From JBGSLA01 sp965602785 (GTDB taxonomy: Bacteria; Desulfobacterota; Desulfobaccia; Desulfobaccales; 0-14-0-80-60-11), in the NCBI GenBank assembly GCA_965602785.1, contig CBFDAH010000028.1:1-21869 (forward strand): 21,869 bases of DNA, in the 5' to 3' direction. A program made the translations under genes and the position numbers. Shown here in pieces: positions 15,241 to 21,869 of the stretch (position 1 is the first letter of the stretch; the number at the start of each line of letters is the position of its first letter). Below the pieces are notes generated by a model. That model was not told the DNA's origin. It searched no databases and worked only from the letters and a program-made list of their open reading frames with translations.

Positions 15241-16482
15241 ATGGAACCTAAAGTCATTATCTACATTATCCTCATTCTTTTTGTGGCCTGGGTTCTGGGC
15301 GATATCTTTCAGCGCCTCCATATGCCCCGCCTCTTGGGGGAGCTCGTCGCTGGCCTGATCCTGGGCCCGCCCCTGTTGGGTCTGGTGGAACCCCGGGAAG
15401 CCATTACCGTGCTGGCCGACCTGGGGATCTTCTTCCTGATGTTCTATTCCGGCATGGAAATGGATCCCCACGAATTGGTGGAGCACTTCTGGGTGGCCAT
15501 GGCGGTGGCGGTGGGGGGATTCGTGCTGCCTTTTGCGTGTGGCTACGCCGTGGCCCGGCTCTTCGGAGCCACGGTTTTCTAGTCCCTGTTCATGGCCATG
15601 GGACTGTCGGTGACGGCCCTGGCGGTGCAGGCCCGGGTGCTGCAGGACATGGAAATCCAGAACTCCAAGGTGGGTCACATCATCATCGGCGCGGCCATCG
15701 CCGACGATATCCTGTCGTTGATTTCCTTCTCGGTGCTCTCCGGCATGGCCAAAACCGGTGCGGTGGACCCAATGCAAATCCTCATCCTGGTGGGCGAGGT
15801 GGGAGCCTTCTTTGGCGCCACCATCCTGGTGGGGCATTTCATCCTGCCCCGCTTCACCCGCCGCCTCAAGGACGAGGAGGCCAAGGGCTTCACCTTTGCG
15901 CTCTTGGCCGCCCTGATCATGGGATTTTTAGCTGAGGTAGTGGGGCTGCATTTGATTATCGGGGCGTTTTTAGCCGGACAATTCGTTCGCAAGGAAGTGG
16001 TGAACCCCGAACTCTATCGTCGTCTGCACGACCGTTTCTTCAATATTATCTATGGCTTTTTAGGTCCGATTTTCTTTGTCAGCCTGTCTTTTCATGTGCA
16101 GTTGGCCTTGCCGGCCAAGGATTGGGGGTTCCTGCTGGCTATTTTGGGGGTGGCTATTTTCGGCAAGGTGGTGGGCTGCGGGGTGCCGGCGTTTTTCATG
16201 CGCCGGGACTGGCGGGAAGCCCTGGTCATTGGCCTGGGTATGAACGGTCGGGGGGCGGTGGAGCTTATCGTGGCCAAGGCCGTCCTCCTGTTGAGCTACA
16301 GCCTGACCAAGCAAGGCTTGATAACAGTGCCTCTCCTCACTCAATCCCAGTTCACCATTCTCATCCTCATGGCCTTCATCACTACGATGATCGCGCCCAT
16401 TTCACTCAGGGCCGCGGTGCCGCCATTGTGCTCTGCTTCGGATAAAGATTTCTGTGAACTCTGGCGGCAATCGGGGGGATGA
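15241..16482 (+). pseudogene. Cation:proton antiporter (CPA2 type), interrupted by an in-frame TAG
   Basis: A membrane antiporter frame of 413 codons from ATG 15241 (GGGGAG five bases upstream) to TGA 16480-16482. Codon 114 is TAG (15580-15582), between ACGGTTTTC and TCCCTG, so the predicted product stops after 113 residues. The reading frame on both sides is excellent: about three helices before, then SLFMAMGLSVTALAV, the AAIADDILSL motif with the paired aspartates of CPA transporters, further helices, and GMNGRGAVELIVA near residue 335, typical of Na+/H+ or K+/H+ exchangers. At the TAG a CAG glutamine would differ by one base. No ribosome-binding site precedes the next ATG (15592). It may be a recent nonsense mutation, a sequence error, or readthrough. 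TAG is used as the stop of four other genes here, so it is not generally reassigned. Confidence 0.8.
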
Positions 16483-16589
16483 GGTGACCAGGCCTCCACC
16501 TTGGCGGGCTCCGGCTAAGGCCTGCTGCTACTGGTGTCCATATTCCTGTATGCTTGTCATGGCCACATATTTACCGGATAGTGCTCCCC

Positions 16590-16814
16590 TTATCCCCCAC
16601 CCTGACTATCTTGCCACATCGGCCAAAATTTTGGATCGTCGGGTTCCCAGGTTTCTCGGCCAGAAATATTCACCCGCTCTTCGATGAACTGCTTGGTGCC
16701 GACAATGACACGCCCACCGCTGGCAGCGGCCCGCTCAGTTTTGGCACATCCCGCCACCCCCATCATAACGATGGCCCAGACGATGATGATTATCAGCCCC
16801 CATGAAACTTTCAT
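16590..16814 (-). CDS. Small lipoprotein of unknown function
   Basis: A 74-residue protein with a clear lipoprotein signal: basic start MKVSW, a hydrophobic run IIIIVWAIVMMG, and lipobox VAGC giving lipidated C23. The mature part is only about 50 residues, polar, with W and P-rich end. AGGGG five bases before the ATG (16812-16814) supports translation. It is convergent with the antiporter gene and preceded by an AT-rich 445-base region. I do not recognise a family. It may be an outer-membrane or periplasmic anchored peptide similar in size to entericidin-type proteins, but that comparison is by size only. Confidence 0.7.
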   Translation of the reverse strand: MKVSWGLIIIIVWAIVMMGVAGCAKTERAAASGGRVIVGTKQFIEERVNISGRETWEPDDPKFWPMWQDSQGGG

Positions 16815-17260
16815 AAATTCCCCTTTTTCACTATACGTATATGAACCAGCGTAAGAACCTGAAGATTAGATTCCCGGCAACTGACTGGCAAATGGTCTGC
16901 TTAAGTTCCTCACCATTTCTTTAGGAAATTACGCCGGCAAGGAATCTGGCTGCCCTAAAAATTTGGAAAACTTTATTCATTCTAAAGAATTACATAAGTA
17001 CGAATTAGGCTTTAATCAAGAAGTATCAGGAAAAATACTCTCCTCCACAGGTGGATTTGGATGGATTATCAAGACGTTATTCAGGACTCTCTCTGGCCCC
17101 CCTTGAGAAAAGGTGGACAGTAGTCGCCTGATAGCACACCAAGGGCATAATGAATAAAGTCAGATGGAGGAAGGGAGGCAATCCCAGGGCTGGAAAGTAA
17201 GGGATGGGGGACTAAAAGGAATGAAAACTAAACCTAGGCCGATGGCTTTGCAGATTTTTT
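16815..17260. other. AT-rich intergenic region, no gene seen
   Basis: About 445 bases between the small lipoprotein and the end of the TPR lipoprotein gene, both on the minus strand. It is much more AT-rich than the neighbouring genes. A perfect ten-base palindrome TATACGTATA lies at 16832-16841, just upstream of the lipoprotein ribosome-binding site, and could hold its -10 or an operator. I see no convincing terminator hairpin after the TPR gene and no open frame with protein-like composition. Confidence 0.5.
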
Positions 17261-18160
17261 TTAACTCAGTTGCGGATGTTTCTCGAAGCGCTCCAGGGAC
17301 TGGTTGAGGGCTCCTTCCTGGTTGGCTTCCCTGAGGCGGGTGAGGCAATCCTGAAGACGGGCCTTGCGGCCCAGGGAGGCGTACACGTAAAAGGCTCGGG
17401 CGTAATAGTCGAAGGCTTTGGACCAGTCCCGCCTGAGCCGGCTGGTATTCCCTAAAGCAAAGAGGTCTGCGGCAATGGCGGCCCGGTCCAACACCTCCCG
17501 GTCCCGTTCCAGGGCCAGGGTAAAGTAGTTGAGGGCCGCCCAGGTGTCCCCCCGGGCCAGGGCCAGGCGTCCCCGTTGGTGGGCCACTGATGCTTTGAGA
17601 GCCGTGGTCTTGGCCAGGGGCTTGGCCAGGTTCAGGTAGGCCTCGGCCCCGCCGAAGTCCAACTGGTCCAGGGAGACTGCCGCCCAGCGGATAAAGATAC
17701 GCCCCAGGGCCGCCTTGCTTCCCGACCGTCGGGCCGCCTTTTCGGCCAAGGTAAGGTGCTGGGTTACTCCGGCCTTGTCCCCGGCCTTGGCCGCCACCGT
17801 GGCCAGGTTGGCCTGGTTGGTGCTGGCTGCGGTCCAGTTCTCCTGGTTCTGGTTGATCTGCCAGGCACGGGTGAAAAGCTCCCGGGCCCGGGGGAGGTCG
17901 CCTTGCTCCAGGGCCACGGCCCCCAGATTGTTAATTTGCACGGCCTCGCCGGTCTGGTAGTCCACGCTCCGGCTCAGCTCCAACCCCCGTTGGAATTCTT
18001 TCGAGGCCCGCTTCAGGTCCCCTTTCGAAAACAATTCGTCCCCCCGGTCAGTGTATTTAGTGACCTTCTGCACCTGTTGGCCGTAAGGGTCCCGAGCCCC
18101 GCCGCAGCCCAGCAGGAGCATTGCGGCCAGGGCCAGAATGGCCCAGGATTTATTGAACAT
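17261..18160 (-). CDS. TPR-repeat lipoprotein of the MCE operon
   Basis: A 299-residue periplasm-facing lipoprotein: signal FNKSWAILALAAMLLLGC with lipidated C19, then about six to seven tetratricopeptide-like helical hairpins (for example GDELFSKGDLKRASKEFQRG near 40 and NNLGAVALEQGDLPRARELF near 77). TPR arrays bind partner proteins. Its ATG (18158-18160) lies inside the last codons of the MCE gene, an 11-base overlap, so the two are translated together and probably work together. An outer-membrane lipoprotein such as MlaA or PqiC has a comparable place in other MCE systems, but this protein is not a homologue of those; the functional analogy is inference. Confidence 0.85.
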   Translation of the reverse strand: MFNKSWAILALAAMLLLGCGGARDPYGQQVQKVTKYTDRGDELFSKGDLKRASKEFQRGLELSRSVDYQTGEAVQINNLGAVALEQGDLPRARELFTRAWQINQNQENWTAASTNQANLATVAAKAGDKAGVTQHLTLAEKAARRSGSKAALGRIFIRWAAVSLDQLDFGGAEAYLNLAKPLAKTTALKASVAHQRGRLALARGDTWAALNYFTLALERDREVLDRAAIAADLFALGNTSRLRRDWSKAFDYYARAFYVYASLGRKARLQDCLTRLREANQEGALNQSLERFEKHPQLS

Positions 18161-19106
18161 GCCGGGGCTCCACGTGCAGGGATTTCCCTTTTTTAGCTTT
18201 GGGAAGCCCCATGCGGACCAGGGGGTTGGCCTTGATGGCTTCCACCGTTGCAGTCCCTTCCTCGCTGAACTCGGTGGCAGATTTCATTAACCTGGGGAAA
18301 TCCGGCGACCCAGCTTTGATGTCCGCTAGAATGCTCCGCAAGGTCCCCACCTCCCGGTTCAGGTTCTTAGTCAGCTCTTCCAGGTTTTTGTTCACCGGTT
18401 TGAGGCCGGTGGCAAACTCGTTGACTTCCTTTAGAACCCGGTCCATGTTCTCCAGCGTATTGTTCATACGGTTGGCGAAATCTCGGCGCATAAGGAGCTC
18501 TCCCAAAGTACCTTTGGATTTGAGGAGAGAGAGCATCACCTCATCCACGTGTTTCAAGGTGGCATTCCAGTTTTTCTCATCGGCCTGCAGTTGGCTGCTC
18601 AGGAGGGTCAGGTTCGTGAGGATGGTCTTTACCTGCTCGAGGTTCTCTTTGTTAAACAGGTCTGCCAGTTTATCGGTGATTTCCTTTCCTTTACGGAGGG
18701 GGATGGTTGCATGCGCCGAGAGTTCTGACCCCACGCCAGGTATGATTACGATATAGGGACTACCGAACAGTGGGAGGGGCTTCACTACTTCGGCCACGGC
18801 ATCTCTACGAATCTGGTTGGCATAATCGGCCAAAACTCTGATGTCGGCAATTACATCGTGAGTTCTAGTTTTCTTATGAAAGATGATGGCCATTTTGGTG
18901 ACCTTGCCGATATCAGTGTTGAACATCTTCACCAGAGAGCCTTGCTGGAGGTTGTAACCCGTATCGAGCTCGATTTTAAACTCGCGGTAATCCTCCCACC
19001 AGCCCTTTCCATGGAGGATGACCAGGAAGGTCAACTTGGTAACGATGACGATGAGGAGGAGGAAAAACCCTACCAGCTTCTCTCTTTTAGTAAATCCTTC
19101 TTCCAT
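18150..19106 (-). CDS. MlaD-like MCE-domain lipid-transport protein
   Basis: A 318-residue inner-membrane-anchored protein. One transmembrane helix spans about residues 11-32, a single MCE domain about 38-125 (start FKIELDTGYNLQQGSLVKM, end YIVIIPG), followed by a long helical region (about 140-290, heptad-like L and N pattern around residues 150-270) and a basic tail. MCE proteins form hexameric rings that move phospholipids between membranes; long helical tails build tunnels in Pqi/Yeb/Let-type proteins. GGAG eight bases before ATG 19106 supports the start. A strong promoter lies just upstream although other operon genes precede it. It overlaps the TPR lipoprotein gene. Confidence 0.88.
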   Translation of the reverse strand: MEEGFTKREKLVGFFLLLIVIVTKLTFLVILHGKGWWEDYREFKIELDTGYNLQQGSLVKMFNTDIGKVTKMAIIFHKKTRTHDVIADIRVLADYANQIRRDAVAEVVKPLPLFGSPYIVIIPGVGSELSAHATIPLRKGKEITDKLADLFNKENLEQVKTILTNLTLLSSQLQADEKNWNATLKHVDEVMLSLLKSKGTLGELLMRRDFANRMNNTLENMDRVLKEVNEFATGLKPVNKNLEELTKNLNREVGTLRSILADIKAGSPDFPRLMKSATEFSEEGTATVEAIKANPLVRMGLPKAKKGKSLHVEPRHVQ

Positions 19107-19138
19107 AAGAGCGGCTCCGCCTTGTGGTTGAGTTTACT

Positions 19139-19168
19139 ATCATACCATGGGGCTCCGGTGCTTGACAA
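19139..19168 (-). promoter_or_regulatory. Internal sigma-70 promoter for the MCE-TPR genes
   Basis: On the minus strand TTGTCA (plus 19163-19168) and TATGAT (19139-19144) are 18 bases apart, about 33 bases before the MCE gene start. A GGCCGG/CCGGCC hairpin (19172-19186) lies just upstream of it, without a T-run, and may partly end the UPF0280 transcript. Together they suggest that the MCE and TPR genes can be expressed apart from the upstream permease and pseudo-ATPase. Confidence 0.55.
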
Positions 19169-19223
19169 TGAGGCCGGGAGCCGGCCACTGCGGTTTCCGA
19201 TTATGAGTCCTTGACGCTACCAG

Positions 19224-19964
19224 CTACAAGGGGACAAGCTCCAGGCCACCCCAGACCCCCAAATGTTCCCCCACGACAAGGAGCGCTCCCCGGAGGTCGG
19301 GGATACCCGCTATCCATCCAAGGGCCTCATCGATGGCTGAGGCATCTGACACCCTATTCCCCAGGGCCGTGGCGCAGGCGTCGGCCAGGGCTGTATCTGC
19401 GGCCACCACACAGGCGGCGTCACAGCGGCCGAAACTGTGAGAGTGGCCCACTGTGCCCGAAGAGGTGCAAATCCCCCCGGCGCCCGGGGCGGGATCGATT
19501 TTGAGACCCAGTTTGCGGCTCAGGGGTGAGCGGCCGGCATGCAGGGCCACCGTGGCGGGGCGGTTGAGGTGCATATAGATATCCCCGCCGTTTTCCACGA
19601 TGACCTCAGAACTGAAGGAGAGCAGGGCCGTGCCTACCCGAGCGGCGATGGCTCCGGCTACTGCTGCCATGGGGCCCACCTGGGCGGGTGCGGCGGCCCC
19701 AATCATGTCCCGCACCAAGGGAGGCGCATAAGGGTCCGGCGGCCAGGGGCTCAGGGTGGTGAGAAAATCCGGGTGCCCTTCAATGTAAGCCTCCAGGTGT
19801 TGGCGCTCCTGCACCACCAGACGGCGGACCTCGGCCGAGAGGTCCCGCTCCGCCAGGACCATGAGATCAGTTTCCCGCACCGCCACCCGGAATCCCACCA
19901 GGCCTTCCCGGGCCATGCGGGTGCGGTAAGTGCGAGGCTGGTGATGGGGTCTGGACACAGCCAT
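19224..19964 (-). CDS. UPF0280 family protein (ApbE-like fold)
   Basis: A 246-residue protein if started at ATG 19964, which has AGGAAG seven bases upstream; a TTG at 19988 overlapping the upstream stop codon would add eight residues. Motifs VIVENGGDIY, CTSSGTVGHSHSFG and ALADACATALGN match the UPF0280 family, which shares the ApbE (FMN transferase) superfamily pattern of AGGD, TSG and ADA.ATAL motifs. Function is not established. It lies between the pseudo-ATPase and the MCE protein; the 117-base gap before the latter contains a promoter. A flavinylation role is only a possibility, since UPF0280 members are not proven FMN transferases. Stop codon TAG. Confidence 0.85.
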   Translation of the reverse strand: MAVSRPHHQPRTYRTRMAREGLVGFRVAVRETDLMVLAERDLSAEVRRLVVQERQHLEAYIEGHPDFLTTLSPWPPDPYAPPLVRDMIGAAAPAQVGPMAAVAGAIAARVGTALLSFSSEVIVENGGDIYMHLNRPATVALHAGRSPLSRKLGLKIDPAPGAGGICTSSGTVGHSHSFGRCDAACVVAADTALADACATALGNRVSDASAIDEALGWIAGIPDLRGALLVVGEHLGVWGGLELVPL

Positions 19965-19984
19965 TCTCACACTTCCTGAACTGC

Positions 19985-20707
19985 TCAAACCAGAGGGAAA
20001 AAGTCCACCGGGGACCGTTCCCGATGCTCGAGCAGATGGGTTTCCACGAAGTGGCCGGCCTCCACTCGCAAGAGGCGGTGAGCCAAGGGGTGAAAGGCGT
20101 CTAGAGCGCGGCCAGCCAGAAAAACGGCGCCCTGGTTCCTGGCGATGTAATCCGTGAGCACCTCCAGTAATATGGACTGATTAACCATGCTTAAGCCGGG
20201 ACCATCCAGGAAAGCCAGGATCAGCTCGGGTTTCTGGATGAGCTGCCCGGCCAACTGGCCTCGCCAAGCGACGTCGTGCGAAAGTTGGCGCGGCTTCCAG
20301 GAAAGGTAGGGCGTCAGCGCCAGTCTTTCCAGGAGGCCCTGTTGTCCTTTGAGGGCTTGAGACACGGAAAGGCTCCGGCGGTAGCAGATCGCCAGGGTGA
20401 TGTTTTCCTGCAGGGTTAGATGCTGCAGGAGGACCTGTCCGGGGGAGATATAGGCGACCTGACGGCGTAAACGAAAAACTTCGGGTCTGAGCAAGTGCGT
20501 GACGCTCCTCCCCCAATAAAGCACCTCTCCCTCTAAGGGGGTATCCAGGGAAGATGCCACGCGCCAGAAAGCCTCGCCCTCTTCCCAGCCGAGACCTTCC
20601 AGGAGGAGGACTTCCTTCATGCCCAACTCCAGGTCCAAAGGGCTGGGCCACTCAGGGGAGAGACCCGCAATGACTACCTTCTGCATGACCAGACTATGAT
20701 AAAGCAT
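19985..20707 (-). CDS. Degenerate ABC ATPase homologue in the MlaF position (pseudo-ATPase)
   Basis: A 240-residue protein that aligns by eye along its whole length with MlaF-type ABC ATPases but lacks their catalytic residues. The Walker A segment reads EGLGWEEGEA (37-46), with no GxxGxGKS/T. The Q-loop glutamine position holds P89. The signature LSGG reads LSHDV (142-146). Walker B keeps the aspartate in FLDGP (166-170) but the catalytic glutamate is G169. The H-loop is AGRAL, without histidine. Secondary-structure spacing, LTLQENI and the PELIL strand are all retained, and the frame is clean, so it is under some selection. ATG 20707 and ATG 20686 are both possible; neither has a good ribosome-binding site. 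It sits between the MlaE-like permease and UPF0280. A structural, non-hydrolysing subunit is the best inference. Confidence 0.75.
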   Translation of the reverse strand: MLYHSLVMQKVVIAGLSPEWPSPLDLELGMKEVLLLEGLGWEEGEAFWRVASSLDTPLEGEVLYWGRSVTHLLRPEVFRLRRQVAYISPGQVLLQHLTLQENITLAICYRRSLSVSQALKGQQGLLERLALTPYLSWKPRQLSHDVAWRGQLAGQLIQKPELILAFLDGPGLSMVNQSILLEVLTDYIARNQGAVFLAGRALDAFHPLAHRLLRVEAGHFVETHLLEHRERSPVDFFPLV

Positions 20708-20841
20708 GGCTTGAAATAGGCGATTCCTGGTTAATTCCTTTTCCGGTTCACCCGGGGGGAAAGCCCCCTAAGGTTTCAACTGGCGGCCCTGTGGTCTTTG
20801 GCGGTTTGAGCCCCAAGTCTCCTATGACCCCGTTCTTTCCC

Positions 20842-21732
20842 CTACAAATAATAGGCGGTGGTGTAAATGATGTCCACCGAAACGCACAATACCAGGGCCA
20901 CCCGGGCAAACTGGGACGTATAGCGGGCCACCTCTTCCATATCCTTTTCCGCCCGAAACCCAAAGTAAATGGCTACGGTGGCAATGAGCGTACCGAAGGA
21001 GGTGACCTTGGCAAAACCTACGGCCACGTCCCGCCACTCCAAAGCGTTTATGAAGGAGGACCAGAACTGGGCCCAGAAAACTTCCGTAAAGATCTGGGCA
21101 AAAATATAGCCTCCCAAGATGGCTGCGAACATGGCCAGGATGTAAAGAACCAGGAGGCTAAGGGTTACGCCCCAGAAACGGGGCACCCCCAGGAAGCGGT
21201 AAGGGTCGATGCCCACCATTTTCAGGGATTCCACTTCCCGGGAGACGGACATGGTGCCGAGTTCCACGGTGATGGCCGAACCGGAGTGGAGGAGCACAAA
21301 AAAGGCGGCCCACACCGGCCCCACTTCTCGGACCACGATGGTCACCAGAAGCCAACCCACGTAGTCTTCGCCGCCGAACGCCGACAATTGCTGGGTGGCG
21401 TGCACGATTACCAGGAAGCCCAGCATCAGGGAGGCAAAGATGAGAACGTGGATGCCATGAAAGGTGGCTAAAGAAAACTGCCGCAGGAAGTCGTGCAAGA
21501 GGAGCCGGAAGCCTTCCAGGGTGGAAAAGCTGGACAGGAGGAGGCGGTAATACAAGGCGCAGATGCTCAAAAGACGCGAGGAGTAGTTCATGATGGCGTT
21601 GAGCAGCAGCTCGCAGACCCGCCCCACAAAGCCACTCAGAAAGCGTATGGCGTTGAGCAGCGGCTCGCAGACCCGCCCCACAAAGCCACTCAGAAGGCGT
21701 ATGGCGTTAAGTAGTCGGCTCGTGGTTTCCAT
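20842..21732 (-). CDS. MlaE-like permease with N-terminal 18-residue repeats
   Basis: A 296-residue inner-membrane permease of the MlaE family, about five hydrophobic segments from residue 90 onwards. Family marks are VREVGPV (134-140), the ATPase-contacting coupling stretch ELGTMSVSREVESLKMVGIDP (about 157-177) and KVTSFG..IA near 242-251; the usual AGRVGA block reads LLHSGSA, a divergent form. The first 48 residues hold two and a third copies of an 18-residue repeat with LLNAIR.LSGFVGRVCE, encoded by a 54-base tandem DNA repeat. ATG 21732 lacks a clear ribosome-binding site, and the gene overlaps the end of the upstream kinase-like gene by 26 bases. Stop is TAG. The core MlaE domain may start near residue 75. 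Confidence 0.85.
   Translation of the reverse strand: METTSRLLNAIRLLSGFVGRVCEPLLNAIRFLSGFVGRVCELLLNAIMNYSSRLLSICALYYRLLLSSFSTLEGFRLLLHDFLRQFSLATFHGIHVLIFASLMLGFLVIVHATQQLSAFGGEDYVGWLLVTIVVREVGPVWAAFFVLLHSGSAITVELGTMSVSREVESLKMVGIDPYRFLGVPRFWGVTLSLLVLYILAMFAAILGGYIFAQIFTEVFWAQFWSSFINALEWRDVAVGFAKVTSFGTLIATVAIYFGFRAEKDMEEVARYTSQFARVALVLCVSVDIIYTTAYYL
21592..21714 (-). repeat. 54-base tandem repeat inside the permease gene
   Basis: Two full units at 21593-21646 and 21647-21700 differ at only two positions, and a third starts at 21701. The period of 54 bases is divisible by three, so the frame is kept and each unit adds 18 residues (7-24, 25-42, start of the next at 43). The near identity points to recent duplication. 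The repeat also reaches the stop codon region of the upstream gene (21707-21709). Confidence 0.9.
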
Positions 21733-21869
21733 GGTCCGTGGGAAGCGGTGGCAGTTGCAGGGTGAACCGGAGGCCTGAGGGTTCGCCGGGCTGGGCCGTG
21801 AGTTCGCCTTCGTGTTGGAGGGCGATGGCCGCGGCCAAGGCCGGCCCCAGGCTGCCGTCGAAGTCGGCG
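21707..21869 (-). CDS. C-terminal end of a histidine-kinase-like ATPase domain protein (partial)
   Basis: The frame enters from the right window edge and ends at TAA (21707-21709). The visible ~53 residues include FDGSLGPALAAAIALQHEG, then ELTAQPGEPSGLRFTLQLP, which match the last part of a HATPase domain: the G2-box helix, the H-G turn and the final G..F.L.LP strand. The G2 box itself is diverged (GSLGPALA instead of GTGLGLA), so ATP binding may be weak. It overlaps the permease start by 26 bases, so it probably belongs to the same operon. The kinase call is based on this fragment only. Confidence 0.6.
   Translation of the reverse strand, partial: ADFDGSLGPALAAAIALQHEGELTAQPGEPSGLRFTLQLPPLPTDHGNHEPTT

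Noticed and set aside
15580..15582. Pyrrolysine or amber reassignment as explanation for the TAG in the antiporter
   Set aside because: Pyrrolysine is known mainly from methylamine methyltransferases, not transporters, and TAG is the natural stop of four other genes in the window. It is kept only as a remote alternative.
17160..17348. Minus-strand frame of 62 codons overlapping the TPR gene end
   Set aside because: It overlaps the C-terminal coding part of the TPR lipoprotein in another frame and then runs into intergenic sequence; no ribosome-binding site.
21592..21714. CRISPR-like array
   Set aside because: Units are head-to-tail with no spacers, and they encode in-frame protein repeats.

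Overview
This is a GC-rich bacterial chromosomal segment of about 21.9 kb. Gene content points to an anaerobic deltaproteobacterium-type organism (Desulfobacterota, for example the Desulfobacca/Syntrophobacter side). It carries an MCE lipid-transport operon with a UPF0280 gene, PAS and GAF sensor kinases, a DUF362 protein, a SlyD-type FKBP, a FadD-like acyl-CoA ligase, and C-rich palindromic intergenic repeats. The taxon is an inference from gene families and base composition; there is no rRNA or other marker beyond rsmA.

Layout. Positions 1-345 hold no gene I can support. From 5586 down to 346 (minus strand) lie fabF, a PAS histidine kinase, an OppD/DppD-type ATPase that overlaps the kinase by GTGA, a small frameshifted gene resembling the phage ABA sandwich domain family, and an OppF/DppF-type ATPase. 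No oligopeptide permease or binding protein is present. A good sigma-70 promoter for fabF lies near 5694-5723. From 5769 to 9232 (plus strand) come a small DUF6504-like gene, a PmtA-like SAM methyltransferase, an SDR dehydrogenase that probably starts at TTG, a DUF362 protein and a SlyD-like prolyl isomerase. From 9252 to 13153 (plus) is a tightly packed, overlapping set: acyl-CoA ligase, DUF2062 membrane protein, rsmA and a DMT/EamA transporter broken by a one-base frameshift. A 660-bp gene-free stretch follows with several strong palindromes. Next are a GAF histidine kinase (13815-15068, plus) and a CPA2-type cation/proton antiporter (15241-16482, plus) interrupted by an in-frame TAG.

From 16814 down to 16590 (minus) there is a tiny lipoprotein. 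From the right edge down to 17261 (minus) is an MCE/Mla-type lipid-transport cluster, in transcription order: the end of a histidine-kinase-like gene, an MlaE-like permease with an unusual N-terminal 18-residue tandem repeat, an ABC ATPase homologue that has lost essentially all nucleotide-binding motifs, a UPF0280 (ApbE-like) protein, a single-MCE-domain MlaD-like protein, and a TPR lipoprotein overlapping it.

The most unusual part is this right-hand cluster. It looks like a lipid-transport system whose ATPase slot is filled by a pseudo-ATPase and whose permease carries a recently expanded tandem repeat. A second theme is broken reading frames: three single-base C/G-run indels (two of them compensating in one gene) and one amber codon in otherwise intact-looking genes. 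These are either real decay or assembly errors, and read-level data would decide.
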